Shown piece by piece: positions 35,634 to 44,111 of a stretch of DNA of 64,000 bases. The stretch is from contig NZ_CP061033.1 in NCBI RefSeq assembly GCF_014490575.1, positions 1,736,001-1,800,000 of the forward strand, given 5' to 3'. The position numbers and the translations under genes were made by a program. This DNA is from Corynebacterium zhongnanshanii (lineage in GTDB: Bacteria; Actinomycetota; Actinomycetes; Mycobacteriales; Mycobacteriaceae). Each line of letters begins with the position of its first letter. Positions within the stretch are counted from its first letter, which is position 1. The notes below the pieces were generated by a model, which was given only the letters and a program-made list of their open reading frames with translations, made no database searches and had not been told where the DNA came from.

Positions 35634-37010
35634 TCATGTCCCGGCACGCTCCAGACGTTCCAGGTGCGCGGTGTCGATCGCCTGCTGACATGCTTTCCCC
35701 CGGGCATCCGCCACACGCGGAAGCACCTCCCCGGTGTCTCGGATCTGGCAACCCACGGACAATTGGTGCCCGTCTACCAGCCGAACGGTCCATTGTGTGT
35801 GCGACGTGGGATGCACCTCCTTGTACGCGGCTGGGGACACCCCCACCACCTCAAGGTCGCTTTTCCCGGTATCGTGCCGGGTCTTCTCAATCGCGGTGAG
35901 CACCGCCTGGTCCAACTGCTCTTGCGACTCCACGGGTGCCGGCGCCGCCGCTACCAGGATGCGCATGTCTGGATCATCCGACATGAACTCTTCCCGGCCC
36001 TGTGTAGCGCCCACGCGCCGCCATCCTGCCACGTCGATGGCCACGGGAATGGCTGCACGTTCCGCCGCAGGCGCCGGGGCGTTGTCCCCTGATTTGCGAT
36101 GTTCTTCAAAGGCTCGCTTTTCTGCCGGTGGCGGATGCTGCTCCTTCCCCTTACCGTTCCCCTGAGTTGCGGCCTGCTGCTGTGCTGCTGCGCTCGGCGC
36201 CGCGGACGACGTGGACGTGCCAGACCTTCCTGCACTACTATCCGACGCCGCCTCGCTCGCCGTAACCTCTCGAGTACTACCGGGCAGGTATATCGCAGCT
36301 AAGCCTGCGAGGCTCACCAATGCGATAGCGGCGGCAGCCAGCACAAACTTCTTAGACACCCGCGAACCAACGTAGTCGCCCCATGCTCCAGACTCTTCCT
36401 GGTCAGTCTCCTGACACTCCTCCTCATCACGTCCGTGCTCGCGCTCAAGTTCTATCTCGCGCAAGTCAGCCAGAATCTCACAGGCTTCTGAAGGGTCAAC
36501 TTTCCTCGCGCGGAACCCTCGCTGTCGAAGGAAGGCAATAATTCCCTCGGCCGCCTCAGTGTCCTTCGTCACCAGAATGTCGGGTTTATCTAATCCCAGC
36601 CCCCAAGGGAAGGCGTTGCGCGGTGCCGGCGGATTGACGCTAGCCCATTCCTTGTTGGCTTCTCGTTGGGCAGCAACGTCTTTCACCAGAACAAGCAGTT
36701 TCTCAAGGCGCCTCATACTTAAGCCGCTAGCCCGGTAGGGATAGTCCACCGCACTGTACTGGCTTGTCCCGCCATCCTCTCTTACCGCGTCCGCCAGGGA
36801 ATTGTCCCCGCGTATGAACGTTAGATAACCGGGTTGCTGCATCTCCGCGGATCCGGTTCTGCAGTAGCCCGTAGACAGATCCGTGACTTCCATTCCATGC
36901 AGCAAAATGCCGGATTCCTGGAGGCTCATGGCTTGCGCAATGATGCTGGTATGTTCCAGGCTCGGTGGCTTCACTTTTATCTGCATACGCTGTTTGATAC
37001 TAGGTCTCAT
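35634..37010 (-). CDS. Type VII secretion-associated protein, Rv3446c family
   Basis: A 458-residue protein directly after eccC and overlapping it by 11 nt. The N-terminal 220 residues are a cytoplasmic domain (RGDNSLADAVREDGGT...PDILVTKDTEAAEGIIAFLRQRGFRARKV). A membrane helix lies near 230-250 (KFVLAAAAIALVSLAGLAAIYL), followed by a Ser/Ala/Gln-rich linker. The C-terminal 130 residues (PVAIDVAGWRRVGATQGREEFMSDDPDMRILVAAAP ... VRLVDGHQLSVGCQI) match the Rv3446c-family C-terminal domain. GGAGG lies 6 nt before the ATG at 37010. Role in ESX-4 unknown. Confidence 0.87.
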   Translation of the reverse strand: MRPSIKQRMQIKVKPPSLEHTSIIAQAMSLQESGILLHGMEVTDLSTGYCRTGSAEMQQPGYLTFIRGDNSLADAVREDGGTSQYSAVDYPYRASGLSMRRLEKLLVLVKDVAAQREANKEWASVNPPAPRNAFPWGLGLDKPDILVTKDTEAAEGIIAFLRQRGFRARKVDPSEACEILADLREIELEREHGRDEEECQETDQEESGAWGDYVGSRVSKKFVLAAAAIALVSLAGLAAIYLPGSTREVTASEAASDSSAGRSGTSTSSAAPSAAAQQQAATQGNGKGKEQHPPPAEKRAFEEHRKSGDNAPAPAAERAAIPVAIDVAGWRRVGATQGREEFMSDDPDMRILVAAAPAPVESQEQLDQAVLTAIEKTRHDTGKSDLEVVGVSPAAYKEVHPTSHTQWTVRLVDGHQLSVGCQIRDTGEVLPRVADARGKACQQAIDTAHLERLERAGT

Positions 37011-40000
37011 CTCTTCCCTCCTGCGTGCCCTCATCCTCATCGGAAGCTTCGTCCCCATCGGAAGTAATGACATGAACTACCCACGGCTCAGAGTGCACAA
37101 ACATTGCCCTGCCGGGCGGACGCTTTTCTAAACGTTGGCCTGCAATCGGGCCGTCTTCCCGTGGCCCGGACAGCAACAACCAGGCTGTCTGGTCACGGAT
37201 TGCCTGCATGAGTGGTTGAAAACTGCTGCGTTGGAACGGCCCGGAACGGCGAGCCAGAACCAGGTGCAGGCCAATATCTGCGGCGTACGGAAGAAGCGGC
37301 AACAGCACATCCAGACCGGGGTCTGTGTCCGAATCGTCGACCACCACGAACACCTCAGGCCCGGACCACCACGAGCGAGCGGCCAATTGTTCGCTACTCA
37401 CGTCAGGGCCTGGAATCCTCTCCCTCAGGGTGGTCATCCAGCCTTCGACGCACTGCCGGAAGTCCTGCGCCACCATGTATCCGTCGATTCCCAGCAGTCC
37501 TCGCCGAGCATCCGTAGCGATCACCACTGCCTCCGGATCACGGGAACGAATGCTGTTCATCACGCTGCGTAGCGCTGTCGTCGCTCCCGCGCGGGACTGT
37601 CCCACAGCCACGAAATGTGGAAACTCCATCCAGTTCCATGCCACGGGTTCCAGCCGCGGGCCGCCGATAGCGAACGCGTGTGGCGCAGCAGCCTCGCGGG
37701 TCGTGATGCATTGTGGAAGCACTCTCATGGAGAGTTCTTCGTCCTGCCGCCCATGACATACCTGACGGACGTGTTCCACATCCTGAGCAGCGCTGCATGC
37801 GATCTGTACGTGCTTTCCCCGATGGCTCACTCCCCGGCCGGGAAGGTCAGGCAAGCTCTTCTGAGCATCGCGAAACACCGAGTCCAGTGGTGTCATACGC
37901 AGCTCCATCTGCCCTGTCAACACATCCCGGAGGCTGGGGCGCAGATTCCATCGCAGGCTGGTCACCACCACATGCAGTCCCTTCTCAAGCCCAGTTGTGG
38001 CCAGCGTGATGAGGCGTTGCTCCTCGTCACCGACTTGGTCGATCCCATCGATGACCAGCAGGCGCGCACCCGTGGTGTGCTCCATCTCATCCAGAAGACG
38101 GCTGAGCCCATCTGCCCCAACAACGGCCGCAACCTGAGGAATCCGCGCAAGATCGCGCAACGACCCGCCCGGATCGAACACATATATGGCCAGGCCCGGA
38201 GTGCTCAACGCGAGCCCGAGCACAAGGCTGCGCAGCGTCATCGTTTTGCCCGATTGCGGCTGGCCAACGATGGCCCAGTGGCGTCGATTGATGTCGATGT
38301 CATAGGTGGGCTGCAGCCCCTCGAACGGGAGATCCTCTCGGCCAATCCGGGCGATGCCCGGCGCGACGGGCTCCATAACTTCGTGGGCGTGCAGCGTCTC
38401 CGGCAGAGGTGGCAGCCAGACCGGGTTGTGGTTAGGGCCTTCCAATTGCTCGACCACCAGATCCAAGGTGGTGGTCTCCGCGGTGACTGTGCTTCCCAGG
38501 AGTTGCACCAGGCGCTGGTCACGCGGAAGCTCCGGTCCCGATACGTAAGCCGATTGAAAGCGGATCGTGTCCTGTGCGCTGAGGATGGCCGCGCCCGGTG
38601 TGGGCGGAAGCTCATAGGCAGCAGTGCTACCAATCACCGCTCGCGATTCCGCCGCCGAAAAGGTGCGCAAAGCGATCCGATAACTTAGGTGTGATTCCAG
38701 GCCACGCAGGCGTCCTTCTTCCAGCCTCTGGCTCGCCAAGAGCAGATGCATCCTCAGCGAGCGCCCCAGGCGCCCGATGGCCGCAAACACGTCCGCAAAC
38801 TCCGGGCGGGCATGAAGTAATTCTGAAAACTCGTCCACAATGATGAACAGGGCGGGCATTTTCCCAGGAAATGCTTTATTGAATTCAATGGCGGTGGTCA
38901 TTCCGGCAGCACGGAGCCGTTCTTGGCGACGATGCATCTCTCCCAGCAAACTATCTTGCATACGATCTACCAGGGTCGATTCTTCCGACAGGTTGGTAAT
39001 GACCGCCGAAGTATGGGGAAGCCGTTCCAGCCCCATAAACGTGGCACCACCCTTAAAGTCCACCAAAATGAAGTTCAATTCCTCCGCGGTATGATTGTGG
39101 GCAAAACTCACCACCACACTTTTCAAAAATTCCGATTTTCCACTTCCCGTCGCTCCGATGCAGAGGCCGTGGGGCCCAATTCCCCCGAGCGCTGATTCCT
39201 TGATATCCAGATACACCGGGGAGCCGCTAAAACCAATCGGTGCCCGCAGATCTCCGCCCTGCAATTCCAGCAGCGAGGTGCTTGATCGCACCGTCGAGCG
39301 AGACCGGCAGATCTGAGCCAGTTCCACCTCACTGAGCTGGTCCGCCACCCCGAATGGTGCCCATCCATCAACCGTCCAGGCGCTTAACACGCACCCCTCG
39401 TCCTCACCGGTGACGTGCAGGTAGAGCCCCTGAGAGATGGCCGTGTTTACCCATTCTGGACTTGGATCCACCACAACGGACCCCGCCGTCACCGGAGTTT
39501 CCCCGGAACAAAAGCGCACTGTCCGCGGCCCGTCGTGCGGCAGCCACTGGTCATAGGGCCCCGTCACCGTCAACGCATCCGCGTCCTGCATCGCTACCTG
39601 CGCCTGCATCGCACGCGCCAGCCCGGCCGCACCGTCCCCCACCATGACAACGCAATGGAACGACGCCAAGTCCACGCTCACTGGAGCCTCAATCGTCGAA
39701 TAGCGAATCGCCAAGTCACGCAGGCCCATCGCGCTGACCGGCTCCAAATCCTCCGGCGGGTCGTTGACCGGTATTTCTAAGGTCTCCTCGGGAGTCTGCA
39801 CAGCCATGCCTAGCCGCACAACTCCCGGCTCTGCAGTGACCTCAGTCCCCGTGTGGATATACGACCACAGGGTATGAGGGTTGGGGTGTGCGGCCTCCAT
39901 CTGCTGGCGCTGCAGCTCGTGTTTTCGTTTGAGGCCGTCCGTGAGGGCGTCGATATGACGATGGAAGGATCGACGGATTTCGTCCACGTTGCCCCCAGGC

Positions 40001-40188
40001 GTGAACATCATCGCCATGCTGCCCAGCATCATCAGCGGAAAAATGAACGTCATGGGTGAGCGTCCGGCACCAGACAGGACCATGGCGGCGATCATGCCCA
40101 CCACGGCCACGAGCATGACCGCAGGCATCAGCAAGCGGATGAATGGCTGCTTGTCTTTCGGCAGCGTCGGTGGCGCTTGAGTCTGCAT
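37000..40188 (-). CDS. eccC: EccC, type VII secretion motor ATPase
   Basis: A 1062-residue FtsK/SpoIIIE-type ATPase. Two membrane helices (about 17-38 and 44-62) anchor it. ATPase 1 has Walker A GATGSGKS (345-352) and Walker B FIIVDE (448-453). ATPase 2 has GQPQSGKT (642-649) and LLVIDG (710-715). ATPase 3 has GQSRAGAT (863-870) without the P-loop Lys and VVVDD (948-952). EccC selects and drives substrates such as Esx dimers through the inner-membrane complex. GGGGG lies 9 nt before the ATG at 40188. It is divergent from eccD. Confidence 0.97.
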   Translation of the reverse strand: MQTQAPPTLPKDKQPFIRLLMPAVMLVAVVGMIAAMVLSGAGRSPMTFIFPLMMLGSMAMMFTPGGNVDEIRRSFHRHIDALTDGLKRKHELQRQQMEAAHPNPHTLWSYIHTGTEVTAEPGVVRLGMAVQTPEETLEIPVNDPPEDLEPVSAMGLRDLAIRYSTIEAPVSVDLASFHCVVMVGDGAAGLARAMQAQVAMQDADALTVTGPYDQWLPHDGPRTVRFCSGETPVTAGSVVVDPSPEWVNTAISQGLYLHVTGEDEGCVLSAWTVDGWAPFGVADQLSEVELAQICRSRSTVRSSTSLLELQGGDLRAPIGFSGSPVYLDIKESALGGIGPHGLCIGATGSGKSEFLKSVVVSFAHNHTAEELNFILVDFKGGATFMGLERLPHTSAVITNLSEESTLVDRMQDSLLGEMHRRQERLRAAGMTTAIEFNKAFPGKMPALFIIVDEFSELLHARPEFADVFAAIGRLGRSLRMHLLLASQRLEEGRLRGLESHLSYRIALRTFSAAESRAVIGSTAAYELPPTPGAAILSAQDTIRFQSAYVSGPELPRDQRLVQLLGSTVTAETTTLDLVVEQLEGPNHNPVWLPPLPETLHAHEVMEPVAPGIARIGREDLPFEGLQPTYDIDINRRHWAIVGQPQSGKTMTLRSLVLGLALSTPGLAIYVFDPGGSLRDLARIPQVAAVVGADGLSRLLDEMEHTTGARLLVIDGIDQVGDEEQRLITLATTGLEKGLHVVVTSLRWNLRPSLRDVLTGQMELRMTPLDSVFRDAQKSLPDLPGRGVSHRGKHVQIACSAAQDVEHVRQVCHGRQDEELSMRVLPQCITTREAAAPHAFAIGGPRLEPVAWNWMEFPHFVAVGQSRAGATTALRSVMNSIRSRDPEAVVIATDARRGLLGIDGYMVAQDFRQCVEGWMTTLRERIPGPDVSSEQLAARSWWSGPEVFVVVDDSDTDPGLDVLLPLLPYAADIGLHLVLARRSGPFQRSSFQPLMQAIRDQTAWLLLSGPREDGPIAGQRLEKRPPGRAMFVHSEPWVVHVITSDGDEASDEDEGTQEGRDET

Positions 40189-40499
40189 CGATGTTCCCCC
40201 AATCCAGCGCGGCACACAGCGTGTTGGGTGTGGCGTATCCCTCCCCCGAGGGGCCATCACCACCGTGCGCGACCGCGCTCATGTGCTTTTCAGCTTGCCA
40301 TGGAACATCATGTTTTGCCAACAAAAAATTGAACGCTCTCATTTGCGCTGGTCAGGTCCATAAAAGTTGACCGCGAATGCGAATGTAGGACGTGCACGCT
40401 ACGCTATGACTCACACGCGCACCACGGGGGTGTGCTACAACCCAACGCGCCAAGGGGTGGTGCGTTGTATACAGGGATCATTCAAGGGAGGGATTGCCC
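40189..40499. other. Divergent eccC/eccD intergenic region
   Basis: About 310 nt. It must hold promoters for both sides. I see no copy of the esxU promoter motif; TATACA at 40469-40474 could serve eccD. A minus-strand frame from 40342 runs into eccC in the wrong frame and is rejected. Confidence 0.45.
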
Positions 40500-41636
40500 A
40501 TGCTTGCCGTGAGCATTTCGGTGCCTCGTCGTGGCACCACCATCAATGCTGCTGTGGCCGACCACATACCGGTCGCAGAACTCATACCGCACCTCGTGGA
40601 GGACATCACGCCGGGTGAACACTGGGTCCTCAAACGAGCGGTGGGAAGCATACGGCCTGAACACACACTGACAGATGCTGGAGTGATACCAGGTGAGGCG
40701 CTGGAGTTAGATATCGCGAGCGCGCCCGCTCCTCCGGCCGAGGCGGTCGAGGAGCTCAGCGGGCCGATTGCCGACAACCCCGCGGTGTGGATCGTCGCCG
40801 CTATCGCAGCGGTGGTGACGTGGCAGGTCGCACCACTGTGGCACCCTGTGGACTTCTACAGCCCCGGAAACTGGGATCAATCGCAACTCCTCACCGTAGT
40901 TGTTGGCGCGATAGCCGCTCTGGGCCTTGCTGCCGCAAGCTTGCACGATCAGCGCTTTTCCTGGATAGCTCCCATCGTTGCCTTCGGAGTGGGTCTGCAC
41001 ATTAACGTGCTGTGCGGATGTGTGGCGGCAGCTCTGGTGGTCTGGCGCGCAGGAGCGGCACGCGTCATCACATGCACGCTGATGCTGGCGGCAGTCATGA
41101 ACTTTTCGCCCGGAGTGACCCTGGTGGTGACCCTCTTTGCGCTGGCATACGCCGGACAGATCGCCATTGCGATCCAGAGGATCAAACTTCCCAAGGTCCC
41201 CGCAACAGGGATCTTCAGCGAGCCGGTGCATTCTTCTGCTGGTGCGGTGGTGGACGTCCATTCTTCACTGATCAGCGCGTTATGCGTGGTGATCTGCGCC
41301 TGCGTGGTGCAGATAGCACCGTGGAATAGTCCCATCGACGGCTGGACCACGGCACTCCTGATCGCGGTGGCACTGCTGGGTGTGACTGCACGCGGCGCCC
41401 GTCCCATTCACGCGGTAGCCGTCAGCACAATGGCCGCCCTCGTGGGGTTGTGGTTAGCGCTCCATAGCCCGGCCGGGGTGGTTCTCCTGGGGTTGGTTGC
41501 ACTTCCGGCGCTACGCATTAGCTCCCCAATGCTGGGACGAATCATTGACTGGGTGGAGATGCTGACCTTTGCCCTTGCAGTTCCACTCGCGCTGCATGCC
41601 ACCGGCGTATTTGGTCTCATTAGGGGCATCGGATGA
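40500..41636 (+). CDS. eccD: EccD, type VII secretion membrane channel component
   Basis: A 378-residue protein with a YukD/ubiquitin-like N-terminal domain (VSISVPRRGTTINAAVADHIPVAELIPHLVED, 1-80) and about eleven membrane helices. EccD dimers form most of the inner-membrane complex around EccC. This version is shorter than EccD of ESX-1/3/5, as expected for ESX-4. The ATG at 40500 has GGGAGG 7 nt upstream; an in-frame TTG lies 6 nt earlier. Its stop overlaps the mycP start (ATGA). Confidence 0.93.
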   Translation: MLAVSISVPRRGTTINAAVADHIPVAELIPHLVEDITPGEHWVLKRAVGSIRPEHTLTDAGVIPGEALELDIASAPAPPAEAVEELSGPIADNPAVWIVAAIAAVVTWQVAPLWHPVDFYSPGNWDQSQLLTVVVGAIAALGLAAASLHDQRFSWIAPIVAFGVGLHINVLCGCVAAALVVWRAGAARVITCTLMLAAVMNFSPGVTLVVTLFALAYAGQIAIAIQRIKLPKVPATGIFSEPVHSSAGAVVDVHSSLISALCVVICACVVQIAPWNSPIDGWTTALLIAVALLGVTARGARPIHAVAVSTMAALVGLWLALHSPAGVVLLGLVALPALRISSPMLGRIIDWVEMLTFALAVPLALHATGVFGLIRGIG

Positions 41637-42811
41637 GTAACACCTGCCAAGAAGGACTCATCGGCCCAGAGATTCCGGTGGATCACAGCGCCACGGAGAC
41701 CACCCCGGGAAGCGGCCATGATGTGCCCATCGCCGTGATTGATACGGGCTCTGCCGCGCCTGGGGTCAGTGGTGATCGGGACTTCTGTATTCTCCACGGC
41801 AGTGCCGTGGCCAGTGTGATTCAGCAGGTAGCTCCCGGCGCGCCTATCGCCTCGTTCCTCCACTCAGATTCGCCCGAGAGAAGCGAGGGCACGGTGAGCC
41901 ATCTCGTTGCGGCGATCGACGCAGCCCTTGCAGAACCGCACCCGGCCCGCATCATCAATATCTCGATGGTGGCCTGCCAAGATACCGTGGAGCTGCGCGA
42001 GGCGATCACACGCGCTCAATCCACAGGGGCGTTAGTGGTCGCATCCACGGGAAATACGGGTCAGTGCGAGGAAGACCAAGTACCCTATCCGGCGTCCTTG
42101 CCAGGGGTGTTAGCGGTGGGAGCCGTGGATGCGCGTGACAGTGCGGACCACGTCTCCGATTCTGGACGGATCCCAGCCGATTACAGCGCCGCAGGTCCCT
42201 GGGCCATGCTCTACGCCAGCGGAGGCCCCGTCAGTGCCCGCGTGGAAAGGGATCCCGAGAAAGAACCCGGAGTGGTCACCACCTTCGTGGGCTCACCAGA
42301 TCCCTTCATAGGAACCAGTTTCGCCACACCCGTGGTCTCCGGCACGGCGGCCCGGGTGTGGGAGATACTTCCCCAAGCCACAGCGGACACCGTCACGGCC
42401 ATCCTGCTCGCCACAGCCTCGCCTGGTGGCGCTGCACCGGGCATGCAGCAGCCCATCAAGGTGGTCGATACCCAGGCCGCGATCAACGCATCCCTGCAGC
42501 TGCGCGAACAACATCGCACTGCAGATACCTCTGGTGTGGACGCACACGCTGTACCCCAGGCCTACGGACCAGTACAGCCACTGCCGCCCACGGTCACGGA
42601 CGTTGCCTTCACACCCGAAGCCACCAGCTACATCGTTCCGGTGTCCTTAGCAGTGCTGCTCTCGCTGGTGTTCATCGCGGTGACCGTCTGCCGGGCCGTG
42701 GTACCACTCAGCAGGCCAGCGTCCGTGAGTCCTGCGATGGTCCGCCACGGCACACCCACAGGGTCCTTAAAACCTAAGGCCGACAATTCTTCGGAGGTGC
42801 CTACGGAATAG
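41633..42811 (+). CDS. mycP: MycP mycosin protease without a visible signal peptide
   Basis: A 392-residue subtilisin-like serine protease with catalytic Asp37 (AVIDTG), His55 (ILHGSAVAS) and Ser229 (GTSFATPVVSG). A C-terminal membrane helix (333-353, IVPVSLAVLLSLVFIAVTV) anchors it. The N-terminus MSNTCQEGLIGPEIPVDHSATETT is polar with no hydrophobic export signal, unlike other mycosins, yet the ATGA overlap with eccD supports this start. The last 184 nt, including the membrane helix, overlap the end of eccB on the other strand. Mycosins stabilise the ESX complex. Confidence 0.93.
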   Translation: MSNTCQEGLIGPEIPVDHSATETTPGSGHDVPIAVIDTGSAAPGVSGDRDFCILHGSAVASVIQQVAPGAPIASFLHSDSPERSEGTVSHLVAAIDAALAEPHPARIINISMVACQDTVELREAITRAQSTGALVVASTGNTGQCEEDQVPYPASLPGVLAVGAVDARDSADHVSDSGRIPADYSAAGPWAMLYASGGPVSARVERDPEKEPGVVTTFVGSPDPFIGTSFATPVVSGTAARVWEILPQATADTVTAILLATASPGGAAPGMQQPIKVVDTQAAINASLQLREQHRTADTSGVDAHAVPQAYGPVQPLPPTVTDVAFTPEATSYIVPVSLAVLLSLVFIAVTVCRAVVPLSRPASVSPAMVRHGTPTGSLKPKADNSSEVPTE

Positions 42812-43875
42812 CGAAGCCCGGCGTCGTCGATTAAGAACAATCCACGCTCCGTGACCACAGGGGAGGTTCCGCGTGGCCCCACGAACCCAGAGTCCGTCGC
42901 CGTACCCTCCGGGGCAGGCAACACGGCCGTGCCCTGCTGCCCCGCACACGGCAGCGAGGAGGAATCGTGAGGAGCAGACGCCCAGTCACTCGCGCGGACA
43001 TCCTCCCGCGGGACAAACGGCCACACGTCTGCGCCTGGCTGCGCCACCACATCCGCAAGCGCCACTGCACGAGGTGGGGCGGCGCTCAGCCCCTCGGCAT
43101 AGGCACGCTGCGCGCCCTTCAGCTCAGCAACACCACCCGGGGCGGTCATGAACACGCGGCCACCGGCGTTCAGCAACACACCCGCCTCGTCAAACGGCGC
43201 CGGCAGCCCCGTTGGCCCCTGCGGCAACAGCGATGGATCCTTCAGGTCGTATTGCTTCAAGAACCCCTGGTTGACGGCCACCGTATCCACGCCCAACGCC
43301 CTGGCCGCCGACGGATCCACCAAGGTGCGACTTTGCCCATTGAGCAGCCACAACTCCTGCCCATCAGTCGCCACCGCCACGCGACGAGTGTGCATGTGCG
43401 CGTCCGATTCCGGAATCGCATGGACGCTCACCAGCTCCCCCTGACCAGAGCACAGAAACCACGAGCTCTTCTCCGCCTGATCCAACCCCGGAACATGCCC
43501 CACACCCATCGGCGCGCCATGGGGAGCCGCCGCCAGCTGATCAGCGGTGGACTTCGTGGCGTCCACCGGCGCGCCGAGCACCAAGCGGGCGCTCGCCACA
43601 TTAGTGATCGGGTGGTACGTCTCCCCCAGGCGCACGTGCAGACCCCCGAACTCATCCGCCACCAGATCCCCGTCCAAGGTGGGCTTCGGTTTGAGCAGAC
43701 CCAGCATCACCGCGCCACCCGCGATCAGCAGGCTCATCAACAGCCCCACCGCCAAGGCCCGGCGCTGGTTGCGCAAAGGATCATGCGCCATGCGCGCATC
43801 ACCAATCACCAACGCTAACTCCAGGCGCCTCAACAAAAACCCAAAACCGGAGACCTGAATACCGGTGGTACGCAT
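42628..43875 (-). CDS. eccB: EccB, type VII secretion periplasmic component
   Basis: A 415-residue protein. The cytoplasmic start MRTTGIQVSGFGFLLRRLELALVIGDARM is typical of EccB, followed by one membrane helix (about 41-62) and a long extracytoplasmic domain with repeats (ITNVASARLVLGAP, LLNGQSRTLVDPS, VNQGFL) and a Cys pair (FLCSG, LPCAG). The C-terminal VPWRTIAGLTDAGLLSGTTARQTV is the usual EccB ending. GGGGGAAAG precedes the ATG at 43875. Its 3' end lies antisense to the mycP 3' end over 184 nt. Confidence 0.95.
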   Translation of the reverse strand: MRTTGIQVSGFGFLLRRLELALVIGDARMAHDPLRNQRRALAVGLLMSLLIAGGAVMLGLLKPKPTLDGDLVADEFGGLHVRLGETYHPITNVASARLVLGAPVDATKSTADQLAAAPHGAPMGVGHVPGLDQAEKSSWFLCSGQGELVSVHAIPESDAHMHTRRVAVATDGQELWLLNGQSRTLVDPSAARALGVDTVAVNQGFLKQYDLKDPSLLPQGPTGLPAPFDEAGVLLNAGGRVFMTAPGGVAELKGAQRAYAEGLSAAPPRAVALADVVAQPGADVWPFVPREDVRASDWASAPHDSSSLPCAGQQGTAVLPAPEGTATDSGFVGPRGTSPVVTERGLFLIDDAGLRYSVGTSEELSALGFKDPVGVPWRTIAGLTDAGLLSGTTARQTVTAMNTSESSTAKDTGTM

Positions 43876-43945
43876 AACGTTCTTTCCCCCTCGCAAAGAA
43901 TCAACCTGCCGTGTGCCCCCGCACACGGTGCAGCATGCTTTCCAT

Positions 43946-43991
43946 CATGTGTGCACTCGTGCCTTAAACCATGTGTGCACTCGCGCCTTTA
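43946..43991. repeat. Two 21-bp direct repeats, 24-bp period, between eccB and the EccE-like gene
   Basis: CATGTGTGCACTCGTGCCTTA at 43946-43966 recurs from 43970 with a single change (GTGCC to GCGCC) and continues TTA. They lie about 70 nt upstream of eccB and 120 nt upstream of the divergent gene; each carries a GTGCAC palindromic core. They could be tandem operators. Confidence 0.7.
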
Positions 43992-44111
43992 GCATGCCAC
44001 ATCTCTAGACAGTAGTCGATAGTTTTGTATAAGATATAGCTATTGGGGGTTTCACATCTAAGTTTCGCGCTCAAGCGCCACAGATCAGAGCCACATGCAC
44101 AAGGGGGACGC

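Noticed and set aside
39842..40342. 166-codon minus-strand frame starting before eccC
   Set aside because: Mostly out-of-frame with eccC; the only unique part is about 50 codons of intergenic DNA.
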